From: JAVVHH01 sp964657565 | Lineage (GTDB): Bacteria; Pseudomonadota; Alphaproteobacteria; Acetobacterales; Acetobacteraceae | Direction: 5' to 3' | Assembly: GCA_964657565.1 (NCBI GenBank) | Contig: CAZZVQ010000014.1 | Coordinates: forward strand, 6,348-70,347 | Length of the DNA: 64,000 nucleotides | In this document: piece after piece, positions 33,228 to 42,717 of the stretch | How the letters are laid out: each line of letters begins with the position of its first letter | Position numbering within the stretch: position 1 is the first letter of the stretch | Translations under genes and position numbers: made by a program | Notes under the pieces: generated by a model | The model's input: the letters and a program-made list of their open reading frames with translations, nothing else | What the model was told of the DNA's origin: nothing | Database searches by the model: none

Positions 33228-33965
33228 TCAGGTGGCCGCCACCGGCCTGGCCTCTGCCGCCCGCCTCAGCCCAATCAACTCGTCCAGCTTGGTGGGGTCA
33301 CTTTGTAGTGCCAACGAAGGGCCGGAAAAACTCTCGCGCCCCCCGGATAACACGATGGCCTCGTCCGCCAGCCCCAGGGCAAACGCCAGATGCTGTTCGG
33401 CCAACAGGATCGCGATATCGCCGGTGCCGGCCAACGAGCGAATACACGCGCCGACTTCGGCGACAATGATCGGGGCCAAGCCTTCGAGTGGCTCGTCCAG
33501 CAAGAGCAAGGCCGGATTACTCATCAAGGCCCGGCCGATGGCCAACATCTGCTGCTCTCCGCCCGAGAGCTGGTTGCCACGGTTGGTGCGTCGCTCCCGC
33601 AGACGGGGAAACAGGCCGTATACCGCGCGGATCGTCCATCGCCCGCTCCGGCTGGCGACAGCCAGGTGTTCTTCGACGGTGAGCGACGGGAAGACGTCGC
33701 GTCCCTGTGGCACCCAGGCGATGCCGGCACCGACCCGGGCAGAGGCGGATAGCCGGGCCAGGTCGCGTCCGCGTGACAGGATACGCCCGCGGCGAAGCGG
33801 CAGATGGCCCATAATCGCGAGCATCAGGCTGGATTTGCCGACCCCGTTGCGCCCCAGCAGGGCGGTCGTCTGTCCGGCGCGGATGGACAGCGACACGTCC
33901 TCCAGCACCAGCCCGGCTCCGTAACCGGCACTTACCGCTTCCATCTGCAGCATGGGGTCAGCCAT
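33228..33965 (-). CDS. livF: Liv-type ABC transporter ATP-binding protein LivF
   Basis: A 245-residue ATPase of the branched-chain amino acid/HAAT family. Walker A is LLGRNGVGKSS, Q-loop VPQGRDVFPSLTVEEHL, signature LSGGEQQMLAIGRAL, Walker B LLLLDEPLEGLAP, followed by LAEQHLAFAL. The LivF hallmark of phrase order PQGR...FPSLTVEENL is present. It is the last gene of a five-gene livJHMGF operon and overlaps livG by eight bases. Confidence 0.93.
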   Translation of the reverse strand: MADPMLQMEAVSAGYGAGLVLEDVSLSIRAGQTTALLGRNGVGKSSLMLAIMGHLPLRRGRILSRGRDLARLSASARVGAGIAWVPQGRDVFPSLTVEEHLAVASRSGRWTIRAVYGLFPRLRERRTNRGNQLSGGEQQMLAIGRALMSNPALLLLDEPLEGLAPIIVAEVGACIRSLAGTGDIAILLAEQHLAFALGLADEAIVLSGGRESFSGPSLALQSDPTKLDELIGLRRAAEARPVAAT

Positions 33966-34713
33966 CGGCGCCGGCTCCGAGATACGTCTCGCGCACGCCG
34001 GCATGGCAGGCGATCTCGGCGGGCGTGCCCTCGCACAGGATCCGGCCCTCGACCAGCACGGTGATCCTCTGCGCGAAGCGGAACACGAGATCCATGTCAT
34101 GCTCCACGAACAGGACCGCGACGTCGGGCGGCAGCGCCGTGATGGCGTCGAACAGCACGTCGCTCTCGGCGCGCGGCACGCCGGCCGCGGGCTCGTCGAG
34201 CAGCAGCACGCGGGGGCGCAACGCCATGGCGAGCACAATCTCGAGCAGCCGCTGCCGGCCATAGGCCAGCGCCTGCGTCGGCCGATCTGCGACATCCTGC
34301 AGTCCGAAGCGGTCGAGCAGCGCTGAAGCCTCGTCGATGGCGTCGTCGCACCGGCTCAGGCGACGGAACGGGTTCCACCCAATCCCCAGCCGTTGGCAGA
34401 TTGCGAGCGCCACGGACTCACGCGGGGTGAAGCTGGGAAACAGCGTGTTGATCTGGAACGTCCGCCCCAATCCACGCCGTACCCGCGCCTCGGTGGGTAG
34501 CGATGTCACGTCCTCGCCGTGCAGGTGGATGGAGCCGGCGGATGGGGTGACGGCACCGGTCAGCAACCCGAGGAACGTGCTCTTTCCGGCGCCGTTCGGA
34601 CCGATCAGCGCATGCCTGGCGCCGGCAGGCAGGTGGAAGTCGACGCAGTCCGTCACCTTCAGCCCGGCGAAGTTCTTGCTCAAGCCCGCCGTCCGCAGCG
34701 CGCTGGCCGTCAT
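33958..34713 (-). CDS. livG: Liv-type ABC transporter ATP-binding protein LivG
   Basis: A 251-residue ATPase. Walker A is LIGPNGAGKST, then the LivG-type RVRRGLGRTFQINTLFPSFTPRESV. Walker B is VLLLDEPAAGV and the switch region is LFVEHDMDLVFRFA. The signature helix reads ALAYGRQRLLEIVLAMALRP, a normal LivG variant (YGxQRxLEI). It overlaps livM by four bases. It energises the LivHM channel at the inner membrane. Confidence 0.93.
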   Translation of the reverse strand: MTASALRTAGLSKNFAGLKVTDCVDFHLPAGARHALIGPNGAGKSTFLGLLTGAVTPSAGSIHLHGEDVTSLPTEARVRRGLGRTFQINTLFPSFTPRESVALAICQRLGIGWNPFRRLSRCDDAIDEASALLDRFGLQDVADRPTQALAYGRQRLLEIVLAMALRPRVLLLDEPAAGVPRAESDVLFDAITALPPDVAVLFVEHDMDLVFRFAQRITVLVEGRILCEGTPAEIACHAGVRETYLGAGADG

Positions 34714-35726
34714 GGCCGCGGCGTCGCGATGTGCCGCAATAGCCGGCCGGCGCGGGACAGCGATCCCGTGACCCCGCCCGCACCGGATACGACGATGCCG
34801 ACCAGCATCAGGCCGAGCCAGAAATTCCAATAGACCGGGCTCATTGTCGCCAGTTGGTCGCTTGCGATCACGAACACCGCCCCCCCGATCATGCCGCCCA
34901 CCAACGTCCCGGCGCCGCCCAGCGCGAGCATGATCAGCACCGAGAACGAGCGCTCGAGACTGAGCACATTCATGCCGACGAATTCGGAGATCTGCATCGA
35001 CAGCGCGCCTGCGACGCCGGCCAGCGTGGCCGAGATCATGAATGCCACGGCGATGGTCCGCCGTCTCGGCACGCCCAGCGCCGGCAACCGCGCCGCATTC
35101 TCCCGCATGGCCTGCAGCGTCAGCCCGAACGGCGACATGACCAAGCGGCGCGCGAGCCAGTACATCGTGCCCACGACGGCGACGACGTAGATGTATCCGG
35201 CTTGGCCCGCCAGGTCCCACTCGAAGCGGCCCAGCAACGGCGCGGGTGCGAGGCCCCGCAGCCCGTCCTCCCCCCCGGATATCCCCGGGAACTGGGTGAC
35301 GCCCTCATAGAGCAGCAAGCCGATGCACAGCGTGACGACCAGCAGCGCGATGCTGCTCAGCCGCGACACGATCATGCCTACGATAAGGCCCGCGATGCCG
35401 GCCACGGCAGCGCCGACCAGAAGATTGCTGACGGGTTCGGTCCAGCCATGCAGCATCGCCAGAGCCGACGCATAGGCCCCCAGCCCGAAGAACGCCGCGT
35501 GGCCCAGCGAAGCGATGCCGGCATACCCGAGCAGCACGTCGAGCGACATCGCCAGCAGGCCGCCGATCAGAGCCTGGGTCAGCAGAAGCAGCGAGTCCGG
35601 GACGACGAAGAAAGCCAGCACGGAGGCAGCCCAGAAGCACAGCTCGAGCGGACGCCAGCGCTCCCGCTCCCGCAGCGGCCCGTGCGTTGCACGCACGGCT
35701 CCGACCCGGCCCAGGGTCAGGCTCAT
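34710..35726 (-). CDS. livM: Liv-type ABC permease LivM
   Basis: A 338-residue permease with eight to nine membrane segments and the family blocks LLGYAGIASLGHAAFFGLGAY, GEDGLRG, MRENAARLPALGVPRRR and ALGGAGTLVGGMIGGAVF. The N-terminal ~40 residues are cytosolic and basic. Its start overlaps the livH stop by four bases. Paired with LivH, it forms the channel of the importer. Confidence 0.92.
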   Translation of the reverse strand: MSLTLGRVGAVRATHGPLRERERWRPLELCFWAASVLAFFVVPDSLLLLTQALIGGLLAMSLDVLLGYAGIASLGHAAFFGLGAYASALAMLHGWTEPVSNLLVGAAVAGIAGLIVGMIVSRLSSIALLVVTLCIGLLLYEGVTQFPGISGGEDGLRGLAPAPLLGRFEWDLAGQAGYIYVVAVVGTMYWLARRLVMSPFGLTLQAMRENAARLPALGVPRRRTIAVAFMISATLAGVAGALSMQISEFVGMNVLSLERSFSVLIMLALGGAGTLVGGMIGGAVFVIASDQLATMSPVYWNFWLGLMLVGIVVSGAGGVTGSLSRAGRLLRHIATPRP

Positions 35727-36589
35727 CGCAGACCCAGAAGGCCGCGCGGCCGCCAGAGCAGGACGCCGATCGTCACCAGGTAGACCGTGAAGGCGGCGGC
35801 ATGTGGCGCGTAGTATTTCAAGACCATGTCGCTGAAGCCCAGCAGCAAGGCGGCCAGCAACGTCCCGCGCATCGACCCGAGGCCGCCGACCACCACGATG
35901 ATCAGCAAGTAGACCATGTAGCGGATGGGGAAGTTGGGATCGAGCCCGACCACGTTGATGCTGAGCGCGCCGCCCAGGGCTGCGAGCGCGCTCCCCAGCG
36001 AAAAGACGGCGGTGAACAGCGTGCCGACCGGGATGCCGCAACTCGTCGCCATGCGGCGGTTGTCCACAGCGGCCCGGACCTTGGCGCCGAACGTCGTATG
36101 GTCGATCCCGGCCATCAGCGCGACGGTCAGCACGGTTCCGACCGCGATCAGGAACAGGCGGTAGACCCCGAACTCCATCCCGCCAAGGCGCAGTTGGCCC
36201 TCGAGGAACGCCGGCACCACGACCCGGGCCTGGGACAGGCCGGCGAAGTAAGCAGCGACGGCCGCGGATATGAAGACCAGGCCGATGCTCAGCAACACCT
36301 GGTCCACCTCGCTGGCCTTATAGAAGCGATGCAACAGCCCTCGTTCCAGCACGGCGCCCAGCACCCCGCCGACCAGCGCCGCGGCCGGCAGGGTCGCGAG
36401 GAACGGCCAGCCCAGCCCGGACATCAGGCCCACCACGGCATACCCGCCCGCCATCCCGAACGCCCCATGGGCCAGGTTGGCGAAGCCCATCAGCCCCATC
36501 GTGATCGACAGACCGCCGGCCATGAGGAACAACAGCATGCCGTAGGCGAGGCCATCGAACCCGATCGTCACGAAGCTGTCGAAAGCCAC
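35723..36589 (-). CDS. livH: Liv-type ABC permease LivH
   Basis: A 288-residue permease. After a short N-terminus (FDSFVTIGFDGLAYGMLLFLMA) it shows the LivH block MGLMGFANLAHGAFGMAGGYA, then ELLLHR-like coupling helix RGLLHRFYKASEVDQVLLSIGL, AAVDNRRMATSCGIPV and VVVGGLGSMRGTLLAALLLG. The GTG start at 36589 lies 10 bases after the livJ stop and fits the usual N-terminus better than longer frames. Confidence 0.9.
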   Translation of the reverse strand: MAFDSFVTIGFDGLAYGMLLFLMAGGLSITMGLMGFANLAHGAFGMAGGYAVVGLMSGLGWPFLATLPAAALVGGVLGAVLERGLLHRFYKASEVDQVLLSIGLVFISAAVAAYFAGLSQARVVVPAFLEGQLRLGGMEFGVYRLFLIAVGTVLTVALMAGIDHTTFGAKVRAAVDNRRMATSCGIPVGTLFTAVFSLGSALAALGGALSINVVGLDPNFPIRYMVYLLIIVVVGGLGSMRGTLLAALLLGFSDMVLKYYAPHAAAFTVYLVTIGVLLWRPRGLLGLR

Positions 36590-36599
36590 CCGCCGGCCC

Positions 36600-37793
36600 T
36601 CAGCCCAGCACCGTGGTCGGGTCGCCCAGCATCGGTTCGGTCTCGAACTCGACGTTGACAATCTTGCCGTCCTGTTGCTCGACGCGGCGGATGTAGATGT
36701 TCTGCACGGCGTCCCGGGTGCGGGGATCCACCTGGAGCGGTCCCCGCGGGCTTTCGAACCTCGACTGTCCCAGCAACTCGATCGTTCTGTCGGGATCGAT
36801 CTTGCCGTCCTGCTGCTCGACCGCCTTGTAGAACGCATACATCACGTCGCGGATCGTGACGGCGGTGAAGTTGGGCATGGTTTCTGCGCCGGCCAAACGC
36901 TGGTAGCGGCCGACGAAGTCTTTGTTCACCGCCGATTGATGGGTGGGCGAGTAGTGATAGGCCGAGATCATGCCGAGCGCGGCCGGGCCGACGGCGTCTA
37001 GCGTGCCCTCGTCGGTGACGCCGCCGAGATCGAGGAGCTGGACCCCCGCCTGGCGCATCTCGGCCGCGGCGTAGGCCTTGGCCAGCGAGACCGGGATGTC
37101 GCCTGCCGGCACGAAGACGAACAGCGCGTCTGGCTTCGTGTCCTTGATCCGCTGCATGTAGGCGGAGAACTCGAAGTTACGCAGCGGCACCCGCAGCGAC
37201 CCGGCGATGCTGCCCCCGGCGGCGGTGAAGGTCTTCGTGAACATCGCCTCGGCGTCGTAGCCCGGCTGGAAGTCTGACACGAGGGTATGAACCCGCTTGA
37301 GGTTGTTGCGGGCGGCCCACTTGGCCAGCTGCTGCGCCACTAGCGCCTGGGTAATACCGAACCGCACGAGATAGGGAAACTCGCCAAGGAAGCCCGACGA
37401 GGTCGAGTTGACGATCAGGAGCGGCTTCTTCCCCCGCGTCGACAGCGGCGCCGCAGCCAGGGTGTTGACCGTGTAGTCGAAGCCCACCAGGGCATCGACC
37501 TGATCACGGACGATCAACTCTTGCGCCAGCCGCCGCACCAGATCAGGCGCGGGTCCGGTCGTGTCCCGGCGGATGATCTCCACCTTGCGGCCTGCCACCG
37601 TGTCACCGAACTGGTCCAGGAACACGGCCAGGCCACGGTCGAGATAGGTGCCCCCGCTCGCCGACAGGCCGGAGAAGCCATACAGCAAGCCGACCTTGAT
37701 TGGCTTGCCGGCGGCCTGGGCCGCCGGGTTGGCCGCGAATGCGGCCGATGCGGCGGCGCCAAGACCCATGCCGATCAGTGTGCGTCGTTCCAT
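36600..37793 (-). CDS. Liv-type periplasmic substrate-binding protein
   Basis: A 397-residue type 1 periplasmic binding protein. The N-terminus MERRTLIGMGLGAAASAAFAANPAAQA is a signal peptide, with RR suggesting Tat or Sec export. The mature start KPIKVGLLYGFSGLSASGGTYLDRGLAVF is the typical LivJ/amide-binding fold. Such proteins next to aromatic operons often bind aromatic acids, amides or urea derivatives rather than leucine. The IclR gene and the divergent aromatic operon suggest that the ligand is an aromatic acid. It is the first gene of the importer operon. Confidence 0.92.
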   Translation of the reverse strand: MERRTLIGMGLGAAASAAFAANPAAQAAGKPIKVGLLYGFSGLSASGGTYLDRGLAVFLDQFGDTVAGRKVEIIRRDTTGPAPDLVRRLAQELIVRDQVDALVGFDYTVNTLAAAPLSTRGKKPLLIVNSTSSGFLGEFPYLVRFGITQALVAQQLAKWAARNNLKRVHTLVSDFQPGYDAEAMFTKTFTAAGGSIAGSLRVPLRNFEFSAYMQRIKDTKPDALFVFVPAGDIPVSLAKAYAAAEMRQAGVQLLDLGGVTDEGTLDAVGPAALGMISAYHYSPTHQSAVNKDFVGRYQRLAGAETMPNFTAVTIRDVMYAFYKAVEQQDGKIDPDRTIELLGQSRFESPRGPLQVDPRTRDAVQNIYIRRVEQQDGKIVNVEFETEPMLGDPTTVLG

Positions 37794-37984
37794 TGCGCTC
37801 CCCCCTTCGCGAGCCTGGGAGCCTGCCAGGGCTCAGAGTCCCGCGTCCAAGCCTTGATGGCTCGTTCGTTGATGAGCGGAACTGTATCGCATTACGGTCC
37901 GGTGTCCACCAGTAATTCCCGCTACCACTTGCCTGGTTGCAGAACGCGCCGTTGCTGGGCTGCCCGGGGACGGACCATAGGCCG

Positions 37985-38917
37985 CTAGGAGGCGCGGTCC
38001 GTTTTCTTGCGCCGCGGACGCGTCGCTCGTTGCTGTTCCGCTCCCGACCCAGCCATTGGGCCGCCTGGATCGGCGCCAACCCGAACGTAGTAGTCCGATC
38101 CGAGTGCGGCCGAGATCGCCTGCGCGCAACCGCGTACCGATTGGATCTGGCCGGGATCGGCCGGATGCTTGATCTGCGCCTGCGTGCCGATGATGCCGAC
38201 CGCCGCTGCCAGCTCGTCGCTATGGTTGAGGATGGGGGCTGCCAAGGCATTCACCCCGTAGGATGTCTCGTTGTTTGCCGACTCGAGCAGCGCCCTCCGG
38301 CACTTCGCGAGGCGCTCGCGCACCAGCGCCGGATCGATCAAGGTCTCCGGTGTCATCCTACGGAGCGGTCGTGCCAAGATCCGGTTGACGGTGGCAGGCG
38401 AGGCGAACGCCAGCATGAGGCGGCCATGCGCGGAGCCGTGCGCCGGCAGCCGCAACCCCTTGCGCACCGTGACAACGATCGAAGCCTCGCTTTCCACCGT
38501 ATGGGCCACGATCATCTCGTCGCCCGCCGGCAGGGACAGCATGACCGTGAGCTTGGTCGCGTCACGCAGGCGCCGCATGTGCGGTTCCGCGATGGACTGG
38601 ATGTCCGATTGGTTCGCCGCCGCCTGCCCGAGTTGGAACAGCTTCCACCCAAGCAGGTAGCGTTCGCTGCCCTTGTCCTGTGCCAACACGCCCAGGTCGC
38701 GCAACGTCAACAGGTGCCGGTGGATCCGGGCCTTCGCTTCGCCGATCCGGCGCGCCAGCTCGCTCACGCCGATCGGCTCCCCAGCGAGCGCAAGCTCCTC
38801 GATCACCCGGAATGTGAGGATGACCGATTTGATCCGCGCCTCCGGCGTCGTCTTTGCGTCGGCGTCGGCGTCGTCATCGGCGTCGGGCGTGGCCGCCCAC
38901 TCGTCATCGGTTTTCAT
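37985..38917 (-). CDS. IclR-family transcriptional regulator
   Basis: A 310-residue regulator with a winged helix (about 30-90: ILTFRVIEELALAGEPIGVSELARRIG, then IHRHLLTLRDLGVL) and the IclR effector domain, with VTVRKGLRLPAHGSAHGRLMLAF and NETSYGVNALAAPI. An acidic Asp/Ala stretch precedes the DNA-binding domain and a basic RPRRKKTDR tail ends it. It is divergent from the aromatic operon at 39039 and probably controls that operon and the importer. The start was placed at the ATG at 38917. Confidence 0.9.
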   Translation of the reverse strand: MKTDDEWAATPDADDDADADAKTTPEARIKSVILTFRVIEELALAGEPIGVSELARRIGEAKARIHRHLLTLRDLGVLAQDKGSERYLLGWKLFQLGQAAANQSDIQSIAEPHMRRLRDATKLTVMLSLPAGDEMIVAHTVESEASIVVTVRKGLRLPAHGSAHGRLMLAFASPATVNRILARPLRRMTPETLIDPALVRERLAKCRRALLESANNETSYGVNALAAPILNHSDELAAAVGIIGTQAQIKHPADPGQIQSVRGCAQAISAALGSDYYVRVGADPGGPMAGSGAEQQRATRPRRKKTDRAS

Positions 38918-39038
38918 GGCCACGCTTACCACGGAACGTTTCTGAAAGGCAGGGCGGTCCCGACAATGACCAGATGATAAAATAGTTGACGCCGTCACGC
39001 ATTGCGATACGGTCCAACATTAACAGGTGGAGGAACCA

Positions 39039-40580
39039 ATGGCTTTGCGCTCTGGGCGGGACTATCTCAACTCACTCCGGGACGGCCGGGTCTTCCACAT
39101 GGAGGGCAATCGGGTGGAGGACGTGGCGTCCGACCCTCGCTTGGCAGGGGCTGCGCGGACCGTCGCGTCGTTGTTCGACATGCAGACCGACCCGGCGGTC
39201 ACCACCACGATGACCTACACCTCGCCGACGTCGGGCGAGCCGGTGGGCCTGTCGCACATCGAGCCTGCCGACCGTGAAGAGCTGGAACTCCGCCGCGGCG
39301 CCTGCAGCGTCTGGATGCAGGCGACCCAGGGCATGTTCGGACGCAGCCCCGACTTCATGAACGTCTTCATGTCGTCGCTCGGCTCCGCTGCTTCGTTCTT
39401 CGGAGCCAACGGCCCCCAATTCGCCGCCAACGCCCGCCGTTTCGCCGACGACGTGCGCGAGCAGGACCTCGTCATGACCCATACGCTGGTCAACCCGCAG
39501 GTGGACCGCTCCAAGACCGTCGACAAGCAGGACGTCGATCTGGCATGCCGGATCGTGCGTGAGACGGACGCGGGCATCGTCGTGTCGGGCGCTCGTATGG
39601 TGTCCACCCTCGCGGCCTATGCCGACGAGATCGTGGTGCTTCCATCCAGCTACATCGCCAACACGCCCGAGGCGAAGGACTATGCCTTCGGCTTCGGCAT
39701 CCCCATCGCCACGCCGGGCCTGAGCTTCCTGTGCCGCCCGAGCCTGGTGCCGCAGGGCAAGGCCTCGCTGCTCGACCACCCTCTCTCGATGCGGCTCGAC
39801 GAGACCGACGCCGTCGTGGTGTTCAAGGACGTGCTGGTGCCGTGGGAACGCGTATTCGTCCATCGCAGCCCGGCCCTGTGCAACCGGCTTTACCCCGACA
39901 CGCAGGTGGGCGCCCACACGTCCCACCAGGCCGCCATCAAGGCGCTGGCGAAAACCGAGTTCATGCTGGGGCTGGCGCTCAGCCTGGTCCGCTCGACCAA
40001 GATCGACGGCTTCCTGCACGTTCAAGGCATGCTGGCCGAGATCATGCTGTCACGCGAAACGATCAAGTCCTGCATCACCGCCGCGGAGGCGGAGGCCAAG
40101 CCCACCGGCTTCGGCACCGTCGCGCCTTCGGCCATGCCGCTCTGGGTGATCCGGCTCGGCTTCCCTCGCATGTTCCACCGTATGCAGGAGATCATCCAGC
40201 TGCTCGGCGCCGGCGGTCTGGTCGCGTCCCCCAGTTTCTCGGAGTTCAGCGGCGAGGCGGCGGATGCGGTCGCGGAATACCTGCAATCGGCCAGCCAGGG
40301 CGCCGTGGATCGCGTTCGGCTGTGCCGGCTGGCCTTCGATGCATCGGTCTCGGGCTTTGCCGGCCGGCAGCAGCTCTACGAGCGCTACTACACCGGCGAC
40401 CCGGTGCGGCTAGCTGGAACGTTGGTCAACCTGTATCCCGACAAGGACGCGCTGCTCGGGCGTATCGACGACTTGATCGAGAGCCTGAGCGTGCAGAGCC
40501 GCGATCCCGTCTTCGCGCCGGCACCCGACGCGTTTGAAAGCATCGAGGCGGCGCGGGACCTGCGGCGGGCCGTGGCGTGA
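39039..40580 (+). CDS. HpaB-like flavin-dependent aromatic hydroxylase
   Basis: A 513-residue member of the 4-hydroxyphenylacetate 3-monooxygenase oxygenase family. Landmarks are RSGRDYLNSLRDGRVFHMEGNRVEDV at the N-terminus, RRGACSVWMQATQGMFGRSPDFMN, the long QEQDLVMTHTLVNPQVDR-like stretch at 142-160, VVFKDVLVPWERVF and FHRMQEIIQLLGAGGLV. It uses reduced flavin delivered by a separate reductase, here probably the product of 43851-44339, to hydroxylate a phenolic ring. GGAGG lies five bases upstream of the ATG. It begins a seven-gene operon of tightly overlapping genes. The exact substrate is not determined. Confidence 0.9.
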   Translation: MALRSGRDYLNSLRDGRVFHMEGNRVEDVASDPRLAGAARTVASLFDMQTDPAVTTTMTYTSPTSGEPVGLSHIEPADREELELRRGACSVWMQATQGMFGRSPDFMNVFMSSLGSAASFFGANGPQFAANARRFADDVREQDLVMTHTLVNPQVDRSKTVDKQDVDLACRIVRETDAGIVVSGARMVSTLAAYADEIVVLPSSYIANTPEAKDYAFGFGIPIATPGLSFLCRPSLVPQGKASLLDHPLSMRLDETDAVVVFKDVLVPWERVFVHRSPALCNRLYPDTQVGAHTSHQAAIKALAKTEFMLGLALSLVRSTKIDGFLHVQGMLAEIMLSRETIKSCITAAEAEAKPTGFGTVAPSAMPLWVIRLGFPRMFHRMQEIIQLLGAGGLVASPSFSEFSGEAADAVAEYLQSASQGAVDRVRLCRLAFDASVSGFAGRQQLYERYYTGDPVRLAGTLVNLYPDKDALLGRIDDLIESLSVQSRDPVFAPAPDAFESIEAARDLRRAVA

Positions 40581-40930
40581 GCGCGGGTGGGCCTCCGGGG
40601 CGGCCGATGCTGGTCTACGACCAGCGGGCGGCCTATCGGGGGCGGCGGCTGAACGCGATGTTCCTGGCCTTGCGGGGTCCCGCGGAGCGGGCGGCGTTCA
40701 AGGCCGATCCTCTGGCGACCTACGACCGCTTCGGCCTGACCACCGAAGAGCGGGCTTTGGTCGAGGCGTGCGACTGGGACGGGCTGATGCAGGCCGGTCT
40801 GAGCATCTATGCGCTCGGCAAGGGGTTGCCGGCGCTGGGTTCGGATCTGCTGGAAGTCGGGGCAGACCTGCACGGTGTGGACCGCGAGAGTTTCATGGCC
40901 GCCCAGCGTCATGCCAGGGCGGGGGGCTGA
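40577..40930 (+). CDS. Extradiol dioxygenase small (LigA-like) subunit
   Basis: A 117-residue protein of the LigA family, which caps the active site of protocatechuate 4,5-dioxygenase-type enzymes. Typical phrases are ALRGPAERAAFKADPLATYDRFGLTTEERALVEA and DWDGLMQAGLSIYALGKG. The GTG start overlaps the previous stop by four bases. It is immediately followed by the LigB-like catalytic subunit. Confidence 0.88.
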   Translation: MSAGGPPGRPMLVYDQRAAYRGRRLNAMFLALRGPAERAAFKADPLATYDRFGLTTEERALVEACDWDGLMQAGLSIYALGKGLPALGSDLLEVGADLHGVDRESFMAAQRHARAGG

Positions 40931-40931
40931 C

Positions 40932-41768
40932 ATGGCAACGGTGATTGCCGGGATCGGCGGTTCGCATTCGCCCTCCGTTGCACGCGCGTTCGACAAGCGG
41001 CATGTCGGCGACGAGTGGACGCCGTATTTCGACACGTATGCCCAGGTGAAGCATTGGCTGGCGGACCTGAAGCCCGACCTGGCCATCGTGTTCTATAACG
41101 ATCACCTGAACGCGTTACGCTTCGACCAGTATCCGACGTTTGCCGTCGGCGCTGCCGACTTCTACCCCCCGGCCGACGAGGGGCATGCGCCGCGGCCCTT
41201 CCCGGGACTGCCCGGGGACACCGACTTCTCCTTCCACCTCGCCGAGACCCTCATCGGCCACGCGTTCGATCCGACGATGTGCCAGAGCCTCCCGGTCGAC
41301 CATGGCGTGATGACCGTGCTGCCGCTGCTGTTCGACCAGCCCTGGCCAGTTCCGATCGTGCCGATCGCGATCAACGTCATCCAGCACCCGCTCCCGACGC
41401 CGGCGCGCTGTTACCGGCTGGGCCAGGCGGTGCGCGACGCCATCGCGACCGACGGCACCGACCGGCGCGTCGTGGTGATCGGGACGGGCGGGCTCTCGCA
41501 TCACCTGCAGGGTGCCGAGTTCGGGGCGATCAACCCGGCCTGGGACAACGAGTTCATGGACCAACTCGAAACGGACCCTTCCGCGCTGAGCCGCCTTGGG
41601 ATCGTCGACTATCTGGAACGCGGCGGATCGGAGGGGGTGGAGGTCATCATCTGGCTGGCCATGCGCGGCGCGCTCGGTGCCGCCCCTCGCCGCATGTATC
41701 GCAACTACCACGCCGGGCTTCTGACCGGCTGTGCCGTGCTGGCGCTGGAAGAAACGCAAGCCGCCTGA
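40932..41768 (+). CDS. Extradiol dioxygenase catalytic (LigB-like) subunit
   Basis: A 278-residue class III extradiol dioxygenase. The Fe(II) ligands expected are the early His in GGSHSPS (His12) and the His in FYNDHLNA, with a later Glu. The catalytic His lies in PVDHGVMTVLPLL. VVVIGTGGLSHHLQG and the end region complete the fold. With the small subunit it should cleave a catechol ring next to the hydroxyls (meta cleavage). In order after the HpaB-like hydroxylase, it would open the newly made diol. Confidence 0.9.
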   Translation: MATVIAGIGGSHSPSVARAFDKRHVGDEWTPYFDTYAQVKHWLADLKPDLAIVFYNDHLNALRFDQYPTFAVGAADFYPPADEGHAPRPFPGLPGDTDFSFHLAETLIGHAFDPTMCQSLPVDHGVMTVLPLLFDQPWPVPIVPIAINVIQHPLPTPARCYRLGQAVRDAIATDGTDRRVVVIGTGGLSHHLQGAEFGAINPAWDNEFMDQLETDPSALSRLGIVDYLERGGSEGVEVIIWLAMRGALGAAPRRMYRNYHAGLLTGCAVLALEETQAA

Positions 41769-41796
41769 AGCTTCGATCGTCACGGAGGAAACAAGG

Positions 41797-42717
41797 ATGT
41801 ACGACGCCAAGGACCCACGTGCCGGGCTCGCTGCTCCGGCCTCGACGACGGCCTATGCCGGGCCCTTCTTCGCCGCGGAATATGGCCGTTTCTATGCTGA
41901 CCCGCCGCAGGAGGCCGACGCCCAGGCCCAGCATTGGTACACGCGCGGGCAGAACTTCGTGGTGGTCTTTACCCGGGCCGAGGCCGGCGCGGTCATGGGC
42001 CGGACGGACCAGGTCGACGAATACGTCGTCCTGCTGCCCGATCCCGGGAGCGTCATCGAGATCGAGGCACAGGATGGCAGCGGCGGGAAGGCGGTGACCC
42101 GCGTCGAGGGCCCCGCCATCGTCATGGTGCCTCCCGGGCCCAGCACGATCATGGTGGTCGCCGGCGGCCAGGTCGTCCGCCTGCTGACCCACCATGCCGC
42201 CGACCTGGTCGCCCGCTGCGCCAATGCTGCCGCTTACGCGACGCCGCACCCGGCTGTCACGCCGGTCGAGCCATGGCCGGCGCCTGCGGGCGGCTGGCGG
42301 GTGCGCGCCTACGACGTGGACGTGCCGGAGATGCAGGGCCGCTTCGGGCGCATCTGGCGCTGCACCACTTTCATGGTGAACTGGTTCTACCCCCGCCTGG
42401 GCCCGCGCGACGTCACCAAGCTGTCGCCGCACCATCATGACGACTTCGAGCAGGGGTCGTTGGCGCTGGATGGCGAGTTCGTCCACCACTTACGCTGGCC
42501 CTGGACGACCGACCTGAATGCCTGGCGCGAGGACGAGCATGCGCTGTGCGGCAGCCCTTCCATCGCGGTCATCCCGCCGCCCTCGATCCACACCACGCAG
42601 GCGATCGGGGCTGGACACAACACGCTGGTCGACATCTTCAGCCCGCCGCGACTGGATTTCTCGCGCAAGCCGGGCTGGGTGCTCAATGCCGACGACTACG
42701 GTATGCCCGATGTCTGA
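41797..42717 (+). CDS. Cupin-fold protein in aromatic operon
   Basis: A 306-residue protein with two cupin-like halves. The second half has a metal-site pattern, LSPHHHDDFEQGSLALDGEFVHHLRWPW, with His/His/Glu/His spacing, then PPSIHTTQAIG. The first half has EYVVLLPDPGSVIEIEA and AIVMVPPGPS. It may be an isomerase, hydratase or dioxygenase acting on the ring-cleavage product. It has GGAGG upstream and overlaps the next gene by eight bases. No close named family is recognised. Confidence 0.75.
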   Translation: MYDAKDPRAGLAAPASTTAYAGPFFAAEYGRFYADPPQEADAQAQHWYTRGQNFVVVFTRAEAGAVMGRTDQVDEYVVLLPDPGSVIEIEAQDGSGGKAVTRVEGPAIVMVPPGPSTIMVVAGGQVVRLLTHHAADLVARCANAAAYATPHPAVTPVEPWPAPAGGWRVRAYDVDVPEMQGRFGRIWRCTTFMVNWFYPRLGPRDVTKLSPHHHDDFEQGSLALDGEFVHHLRWPWTTDLNAWREDEHALCGSPSIAVIPPPSIHTTQAIGAGHNTLVDIFSPPRLDFSRKPGWVLNADDYGMPDV